DNA from: Rhyzopertha dominica
Taxonomy: Eukaryota > Arthropoda > Insecta > Coleoptera > Bostrichidae
DNA length: 64,000 nt
NCBI GenBank assembly: GCA_025024175.1
Contig: QCXZ01000137.1
Coordinates: forward strand, 61,468,911 to 61,532,910
Direction of reading: 5' to 3'
In this document: piece after piece, positions 45,671 to 55,762 of the stretch
Numbering within the stretch: position 1 is the first letter of the stretch
Layout: the number at the start of each line of letters is the position of its first letter
Position numbers and translations under genes: made by a program
The notes under the pieces: generated by a model
The model's database searches: none
Told to the model about the DNA's origin: nothing
What the model saw: only the letters and a program-made list of their open reading frames with translations

Positions 45671-46551
45671 TTACTTCCACATCGAACGGATGGGAAGTAT
45701 TGTATCGCGAAAAAAATTTTCAAAAATTTTTATTTGCTCATTCGCTTTAAAATAGTCGAAAAAGCAAAAATACAAAATTTGAACAAAAAAAATTCTTGTG
45801 TGTCTGTGGTATTGTTTGTGGATACGATAACTTTCGAAAGACTTAATATATGAACTTGAAACTTGGCAAACATATAAATCTCAACTACCCAAAGCGACCT
45901 ATTGTTTGTGGGGTAAGTAGGGTATCGGGAAGGGGGCGAAATTGAGGGGTAACTACCCTTTTTGCAAATTTTTATTTTTTTATCTTTTTTTCGTTTTAGT
46001 ATGTGATTAGCAGTATAACTGCGAGTATTATTCGTTCTTATAAATTTTTGGTGCAGCAAACTGTTTAGAAGATATTAACAAAAAAAGCGTCACTTAAAGA
46101 AAACGCTTTTTCCTAAATATCTCCGAATATGTTTAATATATTCAAAAAATGAAAATACCATCAGATAGGAACTAAAATTTCTCACAAAAAGTGCCTTAGA
46201 AAATCTTTCCAAAATTTTGACATTTTCGAAATATTTCCAAAAAAACCTATTTTGGACCCTGCTCGTACGATTTTTTTAAATTTTGGTATTATATAGAAAA
46301 TCGAATTTCTGATTAGAAAGCACACTTGTAAATTTTCTGTTAGGTTAATAATTTTTGTTTTATTTGGAAAACCGATTTTAAAAATTTATATATTTTTGCT
46401 AATATCACGAGGACTGTTTGTCTTAGAAAAAATGTGTAGAGAGAAAAATGCTCAAAATCTGATTACTAATCGTATAGTATAAAAAATAAAAACATAAATG
46501 TCATTTTGACAATTGGATGTGGAAGTATTGATTCAATTTGCAGCGGTTTTT
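45671..46551 (+). repeat. Dispersed ~0.88-kb repeat, copy B
   Basis: It starts TTACTTCCACATCGAACGGA. A subterminal inverted repeat TTGGATGTGGAAGTA (46513-46527) pairs with the start (45672-45686). It is followed by a 24-bp 3' extension TTGATTCAATTTGCAGCGG plus a T run that is shared with copies A and C, so the inverted repeat is terminal on the left but internal on the right. The right extension contains the short palindrome ATTGATTCAAT. Non-coding; the 109-codon minus frame 45730-46059 is chance. Confidence 0.75.
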
Positions 46552-47711
46552 AAATATGTGGTAAAAGTTAAATGTACTAAATNAATTACTTAGTACATTG
46601 CAAACACTTTCAGTGAATATTCAATACATCAAGTCTTCTTTGATAGTTGATTTTTTAGAAGATGCAAATGTAAATTTTTTGGTTCCGAATAAAAATTCTG
46701 AAATTTGCAAATAAAGGTTGACGCAAAAATCTAATTTGGATTAAAACAATTAATATTGTATATTTCATCATAACAAATATAAACAAAAGAACGTTTTAGT
46801 TTCAAAAATAAAATATTATGAAAACCATTATCACATCTTAAAAACTAGTAATGCCAGATGTGTAGATCTCATTTTACATACACCATCGTCTATATAACAT
46901 GTTCTGAAGCTCTGAATTTTCGAATTTAATAAAACGCCCCCTAAAAATGTTTCAGCTTCAGCAACTCCATCTATCGATCGCGAACTGAAATGTCCATCGG
47001 TATGATTTATGTCTGAAAATTGCAAAGGAATGACAATAAGCCAAGGCAAACTGGGTAGTTCTCGTTTGGCAGGTGTCTCTGCGGAAATTCGACGAAATCC
47101 CTCCTTCATCCCCGGAGGAAGTGACATAAAATATTAATAAAAGCTGCCGTATCCTTCGACATCGTCGGTTTCACGGGCTTTTCGATCGCATTCACAAATA
47201 AAAGCGGAATCGGGTGCACGATGCACAAAGAAAGGTTTCTGGATAGCAAATCGGGTTAGTTCTAAAACCCCACGCGTTCAGGTGTCGGGTCTCTTTGATC
47301 CTGTTTTGTGGTCTTTTGCACTATTTCAAATATTCAGTAGTTGCTGAAATCGGAGACGCAGCGTGTGTATTGTTAATAAATAAATGTACTCCCGTTTCTT
47401 ATATTTTGCTATTATATCCACATGAAATGCGGTTAATTCAGGCGCAAGTGTCTGAACAGTGACAGAAATAAACAGTCTATTTAGATATACGTTTCACTTG
47501 CTTTCAGTCTATTTTTTGGTTAGGTTCGTTGTTGATGTTAGTTCATAGTTTCTTTTATTATTGCAAAGAGAGATTCGGATTGCTGGGTGCACTGCAGTGA
47601 AGGTCAAACGGCGAAGTTCAGAATCCACCAGGACGCCCCGGTGGGTTACTGTTCCTCCACTTAGCCGCATAATAAAGATAATTAATAAATCGGAGTGCAA
47701 GATTTAACAAG
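46552..47711. other. Non-coding with a GC-richer block at ~46900-47290
   Basis: A 98-codon minus-strand frame (46831-47127) crosses the block but resembles no family I know, and no splice pair is evident. The block is a candidate conserved non-coding element. Confidence 0.35.
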
Positions 47712-48228
47712 CTAAACACGAAATGCATTAGCATCTATGGAATGTCGAGGTAGCGCTTTACGGATAGTAAACTTGAAGCTAGAGTAAGGCAATTTTTTTA
47801 TGTAATAAGGAATAGAATTATATAGGTTACTAATGTTGTAGGAGTATCCTCTTTTAAACAATTCAGAATTATGACGAGGTATTGTTATGTGCATTTTTAT
47901 TGAGACCAAAAATGAGCCTCATACAATAATTTTGAACTACTTGAATTTTATTAGTTCTTTTAAAGTCTAAACAAGGTCCATATACTATTGATGCAAAGTT
48001 AAAATTTGAGAGAACTAGTGCCTCGCTGAGAATTATTTTAGTTTTTATATTTATAAATTTTCTAATGCTGAATATTTTCCTGAGATTCACATACGACTTC
48101 CGAATGCATTTGTCAATGTGTTCACAGAATCTAAAGTCCATAATTAAACCCAAATTTCTAACAGATTCAACAAAATCAATACGCTGGTCATTGATAGTCA
48201 ATACAATTTCATAACACATTTGCTGTCT
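47712..48228 (-). pseudogene. LINE reverse transcriptase, C-terminal fragment
   Basis: On the minus strand the first frame contains VRNLGLIMDFRFCEHIDKCI, KSYVNLRKIFSIRKFINIKT and VLSNFNFASIVYGPCL, then KIQVVQNYCMRLIFGLNK. This is the thumb and post-catalytic region of jockey/CR1-like LINEs (V-x-x-L-G-V-x-x-D, then I-L-V-x-S-x-V-L-S-x-F-x-Y-x-x-x-V-Y-G, then I-Q-x-x-Q-N-x-x-x-R-x-I-x-G). A frame change near 47880-47909 leads to HITIPRHNSELFKRGYSYNI and LYNSIPYYIKKLP, the usual last block. The catalytic core is absent. It abuts a Tc1-like relic on its 5' side. Confidence 0.75.
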
Positions 48229-48289
48229 AGTGTTAACGTATCTTTGTGTTGGTATAGTACGCCGCGCTTCATTTTTATCTCTCTTTAGT

Positions 48290-48620
48290 TTTTCCTCACA
48301 GGTTTGTCTGTGGAGAATGGCGTAAATTCTACAATCTTTTTCTCATAATGCCCCATATTGGTAGTCACGGCAAAGCTCTATGGTCATGTTGTCTCTGACA
48401 AAGACCAAACGTAATCTGTTGCCATGAGCAATAACCCCCCATACCATTACTAGCGTACAGGTATTTTAACGCGTTGCCTTCTCATACTAGTTCGACCGTC
48501 ATGCGTTGCGCTGAAAACATCAGTATGCGATTCCTGGTTCCACAGTACTTGTTCTTGCACCATTAGGTCGGTTACGTCGATGCTCAATGCTGAGGAGCAG
48601 CACCAAATAGGAGCAGTATG
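48290..48620 (-). pseudogene. Tc1-like transposase relic
   Basis: On the minus strand VMVWGVIAHGNRLRLVFVRD, then NMT, reads at 48450-48380, the V-M-V-W-G-G-I-x-x-x-x-x-T-x-L-V-F-V-x-G-N-L-T block of Tc1-type transposases. Upstream, NDGRTSMRRQR-like sequence (about 48520) fits the preceding D-G-R-x-R-V-x-R-R-x-G-E block in a different frame. No catalytic residues are intact and no termini were found. Confidence 0.55.
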
Positions 48621-50290
48621 AAAATGAGCTGAAACTTCTTAGTCGGCGGTGAACAGTAGGCCTTCCATGTTTCGTAAACCAAAAGACGATGATCTTAACG
48701 TTCCGACGTTTTTCTCTGTTGGTGATCGGCCTTCCTTGTAGAAGCTATATCTTTAAAGAATAAATCGGCATATAGCAAACCAACTACTCCCCTCTAGTAA
48801 ATTCGCTAAGTTAATAAAAATTTGCTGATATGTTTTCGGATTGGCTTCCACGTTGATCTTTCTTAGACATAACTTTGATATTAACTTCTGATAAAGACAC
48901 GTATAAGAGCGTCGATTTGGAAACCACTTCAGAAACCAACATGTCAGGAATAACAAGCACGGAATAAATTAAGATAAAACGTGACGTGACGAATATTTGT
49001 ACGTTTTCTCACTCTACACATGCTGGCAAATGCTGCAACCAGACACGAGGTACAAATTTCGGTTATTTTGGTAAACGAAACAAAACAAATTAAAACAATA
49101 CCAATATTGTGGGTGTTCTTATTTATGTGTCAGTATAGTTCGTTTCTTTGTCAGAATGTTCGACTTCTAGATTAAACTATATTATCTGCTTCAAGGAAAT
49201 ATGCCTTATAATTAATATTACCTACCCCAGCCGTTAATTTAGCGGTTGACAATAATTAACCACAGAATTTGTAATTTTGATTCAGTACAGGATGTTCTCG
49301 TATGTATACAGCACCATTGCACTGCAGAGAATCCAATAGTATGCTTTCAGTGAATGCACACGAATGCAGAATTATTAAAACTTTATTTAATTGTTGTATG
49401 TAGCTGTGCAATCTTACATAGCTTGGAGGTGTATTGAGATTCTGTAATGGATTCATGCGGTATTGTAACATTGAAGTAATAAACCTGTTTGGTACATATG
49501 CTTCTGATATAATCGGTGGCATGAGAAAGATGAGGCTGCTCCTTACTTGTAGTTTTAGTTGTATTGCTTATATTTAACACTAGAAGCAAGTTTCAAATCG
49601 TATTCTTATTTAAAAACAGGGTATGTAATTTTTATTTTAATTAAAACTATTCAACGCTCGATGTACAGATAAGATAAACCCTGGCTTTAGCGTGGAGGTT
49701 ATGTTCACCCCTTTACTGTATACTGTATTGTTATGTTCTTAATCCCAGATATTCCATACGGATGATGTTTGCTGGCAATTATACACTACGACCGTGTGTA
49801 GAGTGGGAGAATGCCAATAGTTCCAGTGCCTATACCTGTACATATTAGGTTGTACACTGGTAGTAGTTCCAGGTAGTTCTACAAGGCCGATACGGGAAAT
49901 GCAATTAAAGTTAAACTGAACATAATATGGACACCAACGTTACAAAAGCATTGTATTGTACCGAATGGAAGACCTTATCTGTAAGTGACAATTCCATAGC
50001 AACCAAAAATGTATTACCGCTCGTTTAAAAGCAGCTTGTTTGGTATGTGTAAAGTAGTTATGTGCAAATTCACACAACCAAACATTACAAATGGTACTTA
50101 AAAAAATCTTCCAACGAGTAAGATTTGCAAAAATTGAGCCTGAACATAATCAAACATGTTAAATTAACTATTTTAGCTATGTGCAGTTTACTTGTGCAGG
50201 TGTCATAAGCGATATGGATAAAAGGAATAGCTCCGGCCTCACCTGTTTCATTAACCGTATATCGTTACTTGATATTATACATTATTCGTT
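48621..50290. other. AT-rich non-coding stretch, nothing recognised
   Basis: Short unrelated frames only. Confidence 0.4.
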
Positions 50291-50479
50291 TCATAGTGCC
50301 GTAATTTTTAAAATGTAGTTTAAATTTAGCATATTTGCACAGAATTTTACATTAGGCGTGTATTTATCCGATAATATCAAAACGTCGCGACGCTTTTTTT
50401 TATGCAAGATGTTCCACTCGTAGTCCGTGTCCTGCCGCTGCAGTCGGTTGAGTAGGGGGGTTTCAAAGTTCAAATAAGA
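50291..50479 (-). other. Possible further Penelope-like coding debris
   Basis: The minus-strand frame ending at 50291 contains LLNRLQRQDTDYEWNILHKK and DVLILSDKYT. This faintly resembles the N-terminal D-x-x-I-L-P-A-D-K-G region of Penelope-like reverse transcriptases, which would be out of order here. It could be a second, tandem copy or chance. Confidence 0.25.
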
Positions 50480-51660
50480 TATGATGACAGGTTTCATGCT
50501 AATGTTCAGCTACCGCTGAGTCGGTAAAGACAAGAATTCATGCAGTGTCTGTATTTTGTAAGCCGGGTTTCAATGGGTGTGCCTTTAAATGTACCTACAT
50601 CACAGAGGATTTGTTTTGCCTTTCAGAGATATTTTTGAAGGAACCTGGAAGATAGTTCGGATGAGTTGTCTTTTAAAAATTTCGCCAATTTTATCTGTAA
50701 GACCCTGAACGTAAGGAAGTAATGCAGTCGATATACAATTTGGATTAGACTCTGGATGAAGATGACGATTAAAGGCAGATTGAATCTCACGGTTCTGAAA
50801 TGCACAATGAAGAAGAGATGTTGATGGAAAGACACGTGTGAGTACCCATTTGTGTGGGTGATTTTACGATAGACCCAAGGTAAACTAGTGACGAGGACAT
50901 CAAGAAATTTGAGCGAATTGCTGCTTTCGATTTCCATTGCGAATTTTATATGATAATTCCGGGAATTAAGGTAATTCAGGAAGATTATTAAAGTTTCGGA
51001 GCCGTGCAGCCATATTTTAATAAACGTGGCGTCGAAATAACCAAGCCAGATTTTAAGTTTCATATCCAATGACTCCAAAGCTATTTGTTCAAAGGCTGCA
51101 ATGAATATGGTGTGTCAGAAATTTGTAGGTAGAATTGACCATCGCATGTGAAAAACGTTAAAGTGAGACATTTTTCTGCCAAATCTGCGAAAGTTTCGGG
51201 TTTGTTGCCCTGGGATGATCGTTACGAATTCTGAAATTGAACCTTTTGTAAATAAGGATGTAACATCGAAGCTATTAAGAATGATCACTGAGTCGAGAAC
51301 GAGTTTTGACAGGATATTTACAAAGTGTTTCGAACTAAGAACATGTGAGTATGTTTTTCCTGCGTAGTCCTTCAGAAGATTTGCTAAAAACTTGGCTATG
51401 CTATAGATGGGTGAATCAGTAGTACCAGTAATGGACCTAACGGGAATGTGTATGTTTTTTATGTATTTATTGAAGATCGTATACACGAGGTGGTTTTGGC
51501 TGCTATGGAGATAGCTTCTTCCTAATATCTTCTATAGGATTTATGGATTCTTTAGCATTGTTCTGTTTGGCTTCTTGAAGTAGGGTTGTGAGGATTGGGT
51601 GTTTATGACCCGTCTTGTAAAAGGTTGTTGACATTTGCTACGTAATCAGAAGTATTAAGT
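50480..51660 (-). pseudogene. Penelope-like element: reverse transcriptase and start of endonuclease
   Basis: On the minus strand, in order: SQPKPPRVYDL (P-K-P-P-R-x-Y-G-L-P-K-I-H-K block, with a stop); ITGTTDSPIYSIAKFLANLL (51432-51373); AGKTYSHVLSSKHFVNIL; ILNSFDVTSLFT (first catalytic Asp block, near 51275); FEQIALESLDMKLKIWLGYF (51098-51039) with the catalytic Y-V-D-D box changed to Y-F-D-A; FLDVLVTSLPWVYRKITHTN (about 50907-50848). TDSAVAEH then reads near 50520, the A-V-A-E-H motif of the Penelope-type GIY-YIG endonuclease. Loss of the second catalytic aspartate and several stops make it inactive. Confidence 0.8.
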
Positions 51661-51689
51661 TCTAGCTAAAGTCTTTTTCTACACTACCC

Positions 51690-51800
51690 ACAAATTCTGT
51701 AAATACCCAAATAATCTTAACCGCGAGGATGGTCTGTCTTTCTTGCTTGGGATTCAGTTCAACTCGGATGTCTTTCCCGCGCTGTGCCATAATCTATACT
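51690..51800 (+). repeat. Inverted Penelope-like endonuclease tail
   Basis: The plus strand reads YPNNLNREDGLSFLLGIQFN, then SDVFPAL. It matches the inverted tail at 30489-30840 (HPNNLNREDGYHLS, later FGSDVFLAL). It lies just 5' of, and opposite to, the minus-strand reverse transcriptase, repeating the head-to-head layout of the 30-kb copy. Confidence 0.65.
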
Positions 51801-52737
51801 CGTGTCCTGAAAATTCCCTTTATAAGAGTGTTCAAAAAAGCCCAAGATTTCAAATAATTATACTTTAATTTTCTCTGTTTTACAACGAACCGACGGCGAC
51901 GTGTGATCTTGTCATTCCTTTTGATTACACGGTTGAGGAGATGCGATTACTTGGCGTGCGAGGATCGTCTTGCTTACGAATGTTATTTATGCGAATTAGT
52001 TAGCGAAATACATTCTATGTCCATAAACTATTACAATTCATACCGGTCATGCCGGTTCAACTTTGATCTTGGACGCATTAATTAGATTGGCTTATTAGCC
52101 ATTTGGTGAATCTAGACAGCGTAGTGTTTGATCCATGAGCTTGCGGGATAGCAACTTCGGCCAATTTCATTCCTCGAATTAGTCCGGTTGGTTGTGTACG
52201 AACGACACAAAGCTCCGTGCACGCGGACGTGAATTGAATTTCGTGCCGTATCCGCTGCTCCTTAGGCACTGCTGAGGAGAGTATTGCGCGCCTCCGCCAA
52301 AATGAAACGCTGCTGGCACACGTTCGCCCGTTTATGGCAGTTGCGTTAGTTGGATCGATAGCTGGATCTTATTCCAGTTGTGTTTGTGTAAGGTACAAAT
52401 AAAACGCTGACTAGGTGGTGTCAGATATTACACGTTTTTATCGTCATCTAAATATAATACGTGTTCCTTTTGTGAAGATGCTGCTTTTGGTAACTGAAGA
52501 CTTCTCGTGTGTGTTGTATTATTAATGCACCCTGTTTGTTTGATATAATGGTAAAGTTCAAACAAGCAGTTTTACGGAGACTGGTATGTCAGATAATGTT
52601 CAAATCATAATATTTGATTCACTTAATATCTGCCAAAATCAACTCACATTACCATTAAAATCAGTTATGATTTCTAGCTTGATCTCTTTCACACTCAGCT
52701 TAAACAAACAAAATACGTTGCATTTTTATTACACCTG
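51801..52737. other. Non-coding with a CpG-rich island at ~51880-52340
   Basis: The island has frequent CG dinucleotides and short open frames on both strands, none recognised. It is a candidate conserved non-coding element. Confidence 0.35.
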
Positions 52738-52738
52738 T

Positions 52739-53400
52739 ATACAGGGTGTCCCATTTTCGATGTTTTTATATAGGGTACCTTGGTTATTATTAAAGGTAGA
52801 GGGATGCGGTTTTCGCGGCCCAGTTCTAGGTTTTTGAAATAAATTAGAAGAACAAAACAGATTTTGATTACTTACCTTTTTTAGTTTTTTTTAATATGTT
52901 GCTTTATAAAAAATTTTTACATAAAATCAAAAAACAAATTATTTTTTTGATATTGCAAACACTTTTTGAGATATAGACCTAACTTGTGTTTTTTCTATAG
53001 AAACCATAGTTGGCTATGACTCCACCATAAGAATATTTTTGGTGTTTTTAAAAAATATATCTTTAAATATTTATCTTAATAAATAAAAAAGTCACAGCCA
53101 CTGGTGGCCACGGAAGTAAAAATTGCATGGCAGATGATAAATGCAATTGTCAAATTTTATGTTTGAGTATAACACTGTGAAAGGTATGAATAATAAAAGA
53201 AATAAGAAATGTAATAAACGATATAATATAAATGTATTAAATCATACAGTAGAAACATAAGTTGGTTTCAGCGTTTCATGTGGTCTTTGATAAACAATGT
53301 TTTTTTATATATCTCCATAGAAAATGATCCAAAATAGATAGATCTGGAGATCTAGGCGCCAGTGATATTGTCTAGGATTCCCGCCAAGGACGTATTGCAG
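52739..53400 (-). pseudogene. Mariner-superfamily transposase, C-terminal relic with end repeat
   Basis: On the minus strand SLAPRSPDLSILDHFLWRYI (about 53380-53320) is the W-P-P-R-S-P-D-L-T-x-L-D-F-F-L-W-G-Y-x-K motif, in which the Asp after L is the last catalytic residue. A frame change then gives KNIVYQRPHETLKP, the expected following block. At the 3' end the plus strand starts ACAGGGTGTCCCATTTTCGA after TAT (52740), which looks like a terminal inverted repeat. The 5' part is missing, and a different inverted-repeat element begins at 53424. The N-terminal part of the same transposase type occurs at 8395-8910. Confidence 0.6.
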
Positions 53401-53423
53401 TAAAATGGTCCACATCTACGTCA

Positions 53424-53849
53424 CTAACGTCCCTAGATAGATAAAGTACCGTAATTAGTTTGTCATCGCGGCGCCAAAATGGCGGACATATGGGACCGTT
53501 TGCACAAACGCGGATCAATTTGATCGCGCTGTTAACCTCGGATCAAACCATGGTAACCACGACTTTTCTTATTAGTGTTGCCGTGGTTTGATCCAAGGTT
53601 AACACCGCGATCAAATTTATCCAATTTTTCCGCGTTTGTGCAACCGGCCTATGCTGGCTTTTTGGGGTATTCAGAGTTTATAAGTTGTTAGGGTTAACCC
53701 TAATTTTTAAAACATATAAGCACTCTGTCAACGTGTCGACAACCTATAAACACTAAATTCTCCAAATAAGTCACCAAATGCCCGCCATTTTGACGCCATT
53801 AATCAGAACGGTCCAATAATTGCGGTACTCTTTCTATCTAGGGACTTTA
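53424..53849. mobile_element. Inverted-repeat (MITE-like) element containing a nested MITE
   Basis: GTCCCTAGATAGATAAAGTA (53429) and its near-complement ending at 53845 (AGTAC-TCTTTCTATCTAGGGAC-type sequence) form terminal arms. A second matching pair further in (CGCCAAAATGGCGGAC at 53472 against GCCCGCCATTTTGACGCC near 53778) extends the arms to about 65 bp. TACGTCA flanks both sides (53417-53423 and 53850-53856), a possible 7-bp target duplication. The interior holds the MITE 53492-53649. Non-coding. Confidence 0.6.
53492..53649. mobile_element. MITE, 158 bp, related to the one at 22497
   Basis: The left arm begins GGGACCGTTTGCACAAACGC; the right arm ends GCGTTTGTGCAACCGGCC. Arms of about 65 bp pair along GATCAAATTTGATCGCG-GTTAACC and GGTTTGATCC-type segments. 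Flanking TAT on both sides (53489-53491 and 53650-53652) would be a 3-bp target duplication, as in PIF/Harbinger elements. It sits inside the element 53424-53849 and is therefore the younger of the two. Confidence 0.75.
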
Positions 53850-54059
53850 TACGTCAGACGAATACAGCGTATTGTCAAACATGCAGGGTCGACAAACTAA
53901 AAAAAAGTACCTCGAACCCCAGATATATTGTCTCGTGTGGATACTCCGTTTCCGTTGTCATCGGAACCTACATAATATTTTTCTAGTCCTGCTATCTACT
54001 ACATTGATACTTATAGTGTTAGATACAAAATGTAAGCTACTACAATTTGTGCAATCGTT

Positions 54060-54400
54060 TACGTAGACACCCAGGAACAAGCAATAGATAATGGGAATGG
54101 AAAACCATTACGCAGGAATTCTCTGACCACCCCCGTGAGTCTCTCGAATTCAAACAACCCCATCTTAAGACACCCCGTGTGTGCCAAACCTATTTGCGGT
54201 TCTCCCCGTGACAGTTCTTTGGACCGCTTGCTGAGATGTGCTAACTCCCCGGAACTAACGCCCCAACTTCTTCCCTTTATTACTTCTGGAACAAACAAAA
54301 ACAAAGCCCAACATTCCGGGTGACGTACTGGCACTGACGCCCAGCCCGTAGCACAAAAACTTTACGGGCCTCGCATCATTTTACAGTTGCGATGTTTTGT
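54060..54400 (-). pseudogene. Possible LINE RNase H-domain fragment
   Basis: A GC-rich 91-codon minus-strand frame. SGELAHLSKRSKELSRGEPQ, then GLAHTGCLKMGLFEFERL, resembles the L-S-R-x-x-L-x-x-x-x-G-L-L-T-G-H-C-x-L-x-x-x-L segment near the C-terminus of R1/jockey-like LINEs carrying RNase H. The preceding ATGWASVPVRHPECW could be the end of RNase H proper. The H-C of T-G-H-C is degraded. The resemblance is by spacing and a few residues only. Confidence 0.35.
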
Positions 54401-55278
54401 GTATTGCATGCAGGTTTTATTCTAGAGATATAGATATACCTGTAGTATCATACATTGTGCAGTTTAGTTTTTATTAAACGCTATTATTTGAAAGACTTAA
54501 TTTTTTCAGCAACATTGACTGGTAACTAGTCATCAATACAGATGAACCTATTGTTTTTAGTCGTAATCATGCGTTGACATATTATGTATTATGAAATAAT
54601 AATACTAAAAAATTTACCTCAAAATGCACGTCTATGCTGTGCTATCTGCACCGCAATCAACTTCCCGTTAACGTAGCTAGGTGGCTTTGTCATCATGTCA
54701 GTGTAATGCTGACAGATGGCATTGCCATTTAAATTCTTACTTAAAGAATTTACCGTTAAAGCTGAGAAAAAATCACTAAAAAAAGAAATAAACTACAATG
54801 TATAATTCTCTAAACTCCAAAGCAACAATACTGAAACTTTGATTGACCTTAAGGGGAAATGCATCAAATCTCTTCAGAAGAGACAGGACAGCTCGGCTTG
54901 AGTATTCACAGTAATTCCGCAAATGGGTGTTTTCACATTTTTTTTAGAAATCATGCCATGTGTATATTTGGAGCACCCTTGTTACGTCCTAAAAATTTCA
55001 AAATTTTTTTAGCGCCAGTTCTCGAAAAAAAACCGTTCTGAAGTTCAAATATAAAAATTGACCACACTAACACAGTGTCCCGGGATGGAGACGGTGTGAC
55101 GTAGCACCCGATGTAAACAAAGAATATAGGTTATGTTACCTACGTGCATTTGCTTGTGCCGAGTGAAACGAGTTGTTTTCTTGCTTTTAACGGGCTCCTC
55201 CTAACAACTGGGAGAATGTTTAAGCATGTACAAACCAGAAGCTAACAGCAGATGGTGCATTGTGCCAGTGTTCAAATT
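54401..55278. other. AT-rich non-coding stretch
   Basis: No recognised content. It may include the worn continuation of the SWIM/YqaJ relic to its right. Confidence 0.4.
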
Positions 55279-55762
55279 TCAAATACATCCATCAATAGTC
55301 TCTACAAAATATTCGTAAGTGTACCCGGAGACTACGAACGCAAACGGAGATGGTTTAAAGCAGCCAGAAGGGGTATGACCAAGACAAAATCTACATTTTA
55401 CTGTTGTGAGACTTAGAGTAACTGCATAATTTTTTGCACGAACTTTGTGTTCCGGACATATGTTGGACTGCAGTATACATATGGGCCCCTCTCGCTTCAC
55501 CTGAAAATAATCTATAGCTGAATATCCGTGTTGCTCACGACTTGCACTAGAAAAAAGATGCATTTCGTTCAAAGTATCAATGATACATAATGTATTAAAT
55601 GGCAGATTAAGCTGCTTTATTAATTACTTATACTGCTGCTTTAGCGCCTTTGATTTCGGCAGCATTAAAACGTGGGTCGTTCTTGATAAATTCGGTGACT
55701 ATAAACATATCTACAGCCGGCAAATGGTTCGAAGACGCTTTAACAGAGCATTCCGACGACAT
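55279..55762 (-). pseudogene. N-terminal part of a SWIM/YqaJ-family protein, decayed
   Basis: An ATG at 55760-55762 starts MSSECSVKASSNHLPAVDMF, then VTEFIKNDPRFNAAEIKGAK, then a stop. The next piece, HGYSAIDYFQVKREGPICIL, is followed by ICPEHKVRAKNYAVTLSL and KCRFCLGHTPSGCFKPSPFA. This order (D-x-F-x-V-x-x-F, F-x-x-A-E-I-x-G-x-K, a Y-V-Q-L-K-R-E block, P-E-H-K-V-R-x-K-x-Y-x-V, then C-x-x-C-x-x-x-x-x-G-G-C-K-H) is that of arthropod proteins with a SWIM zinc finger in front of a YqaJ exonuclease. The last zinc ligand (K-H) is changed to K-P. The exonuclease part is absent here but found, from another copy, at 3426-3980. The plus-strand frame 55580-55810 is its shadow. Confidence 0.7.
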
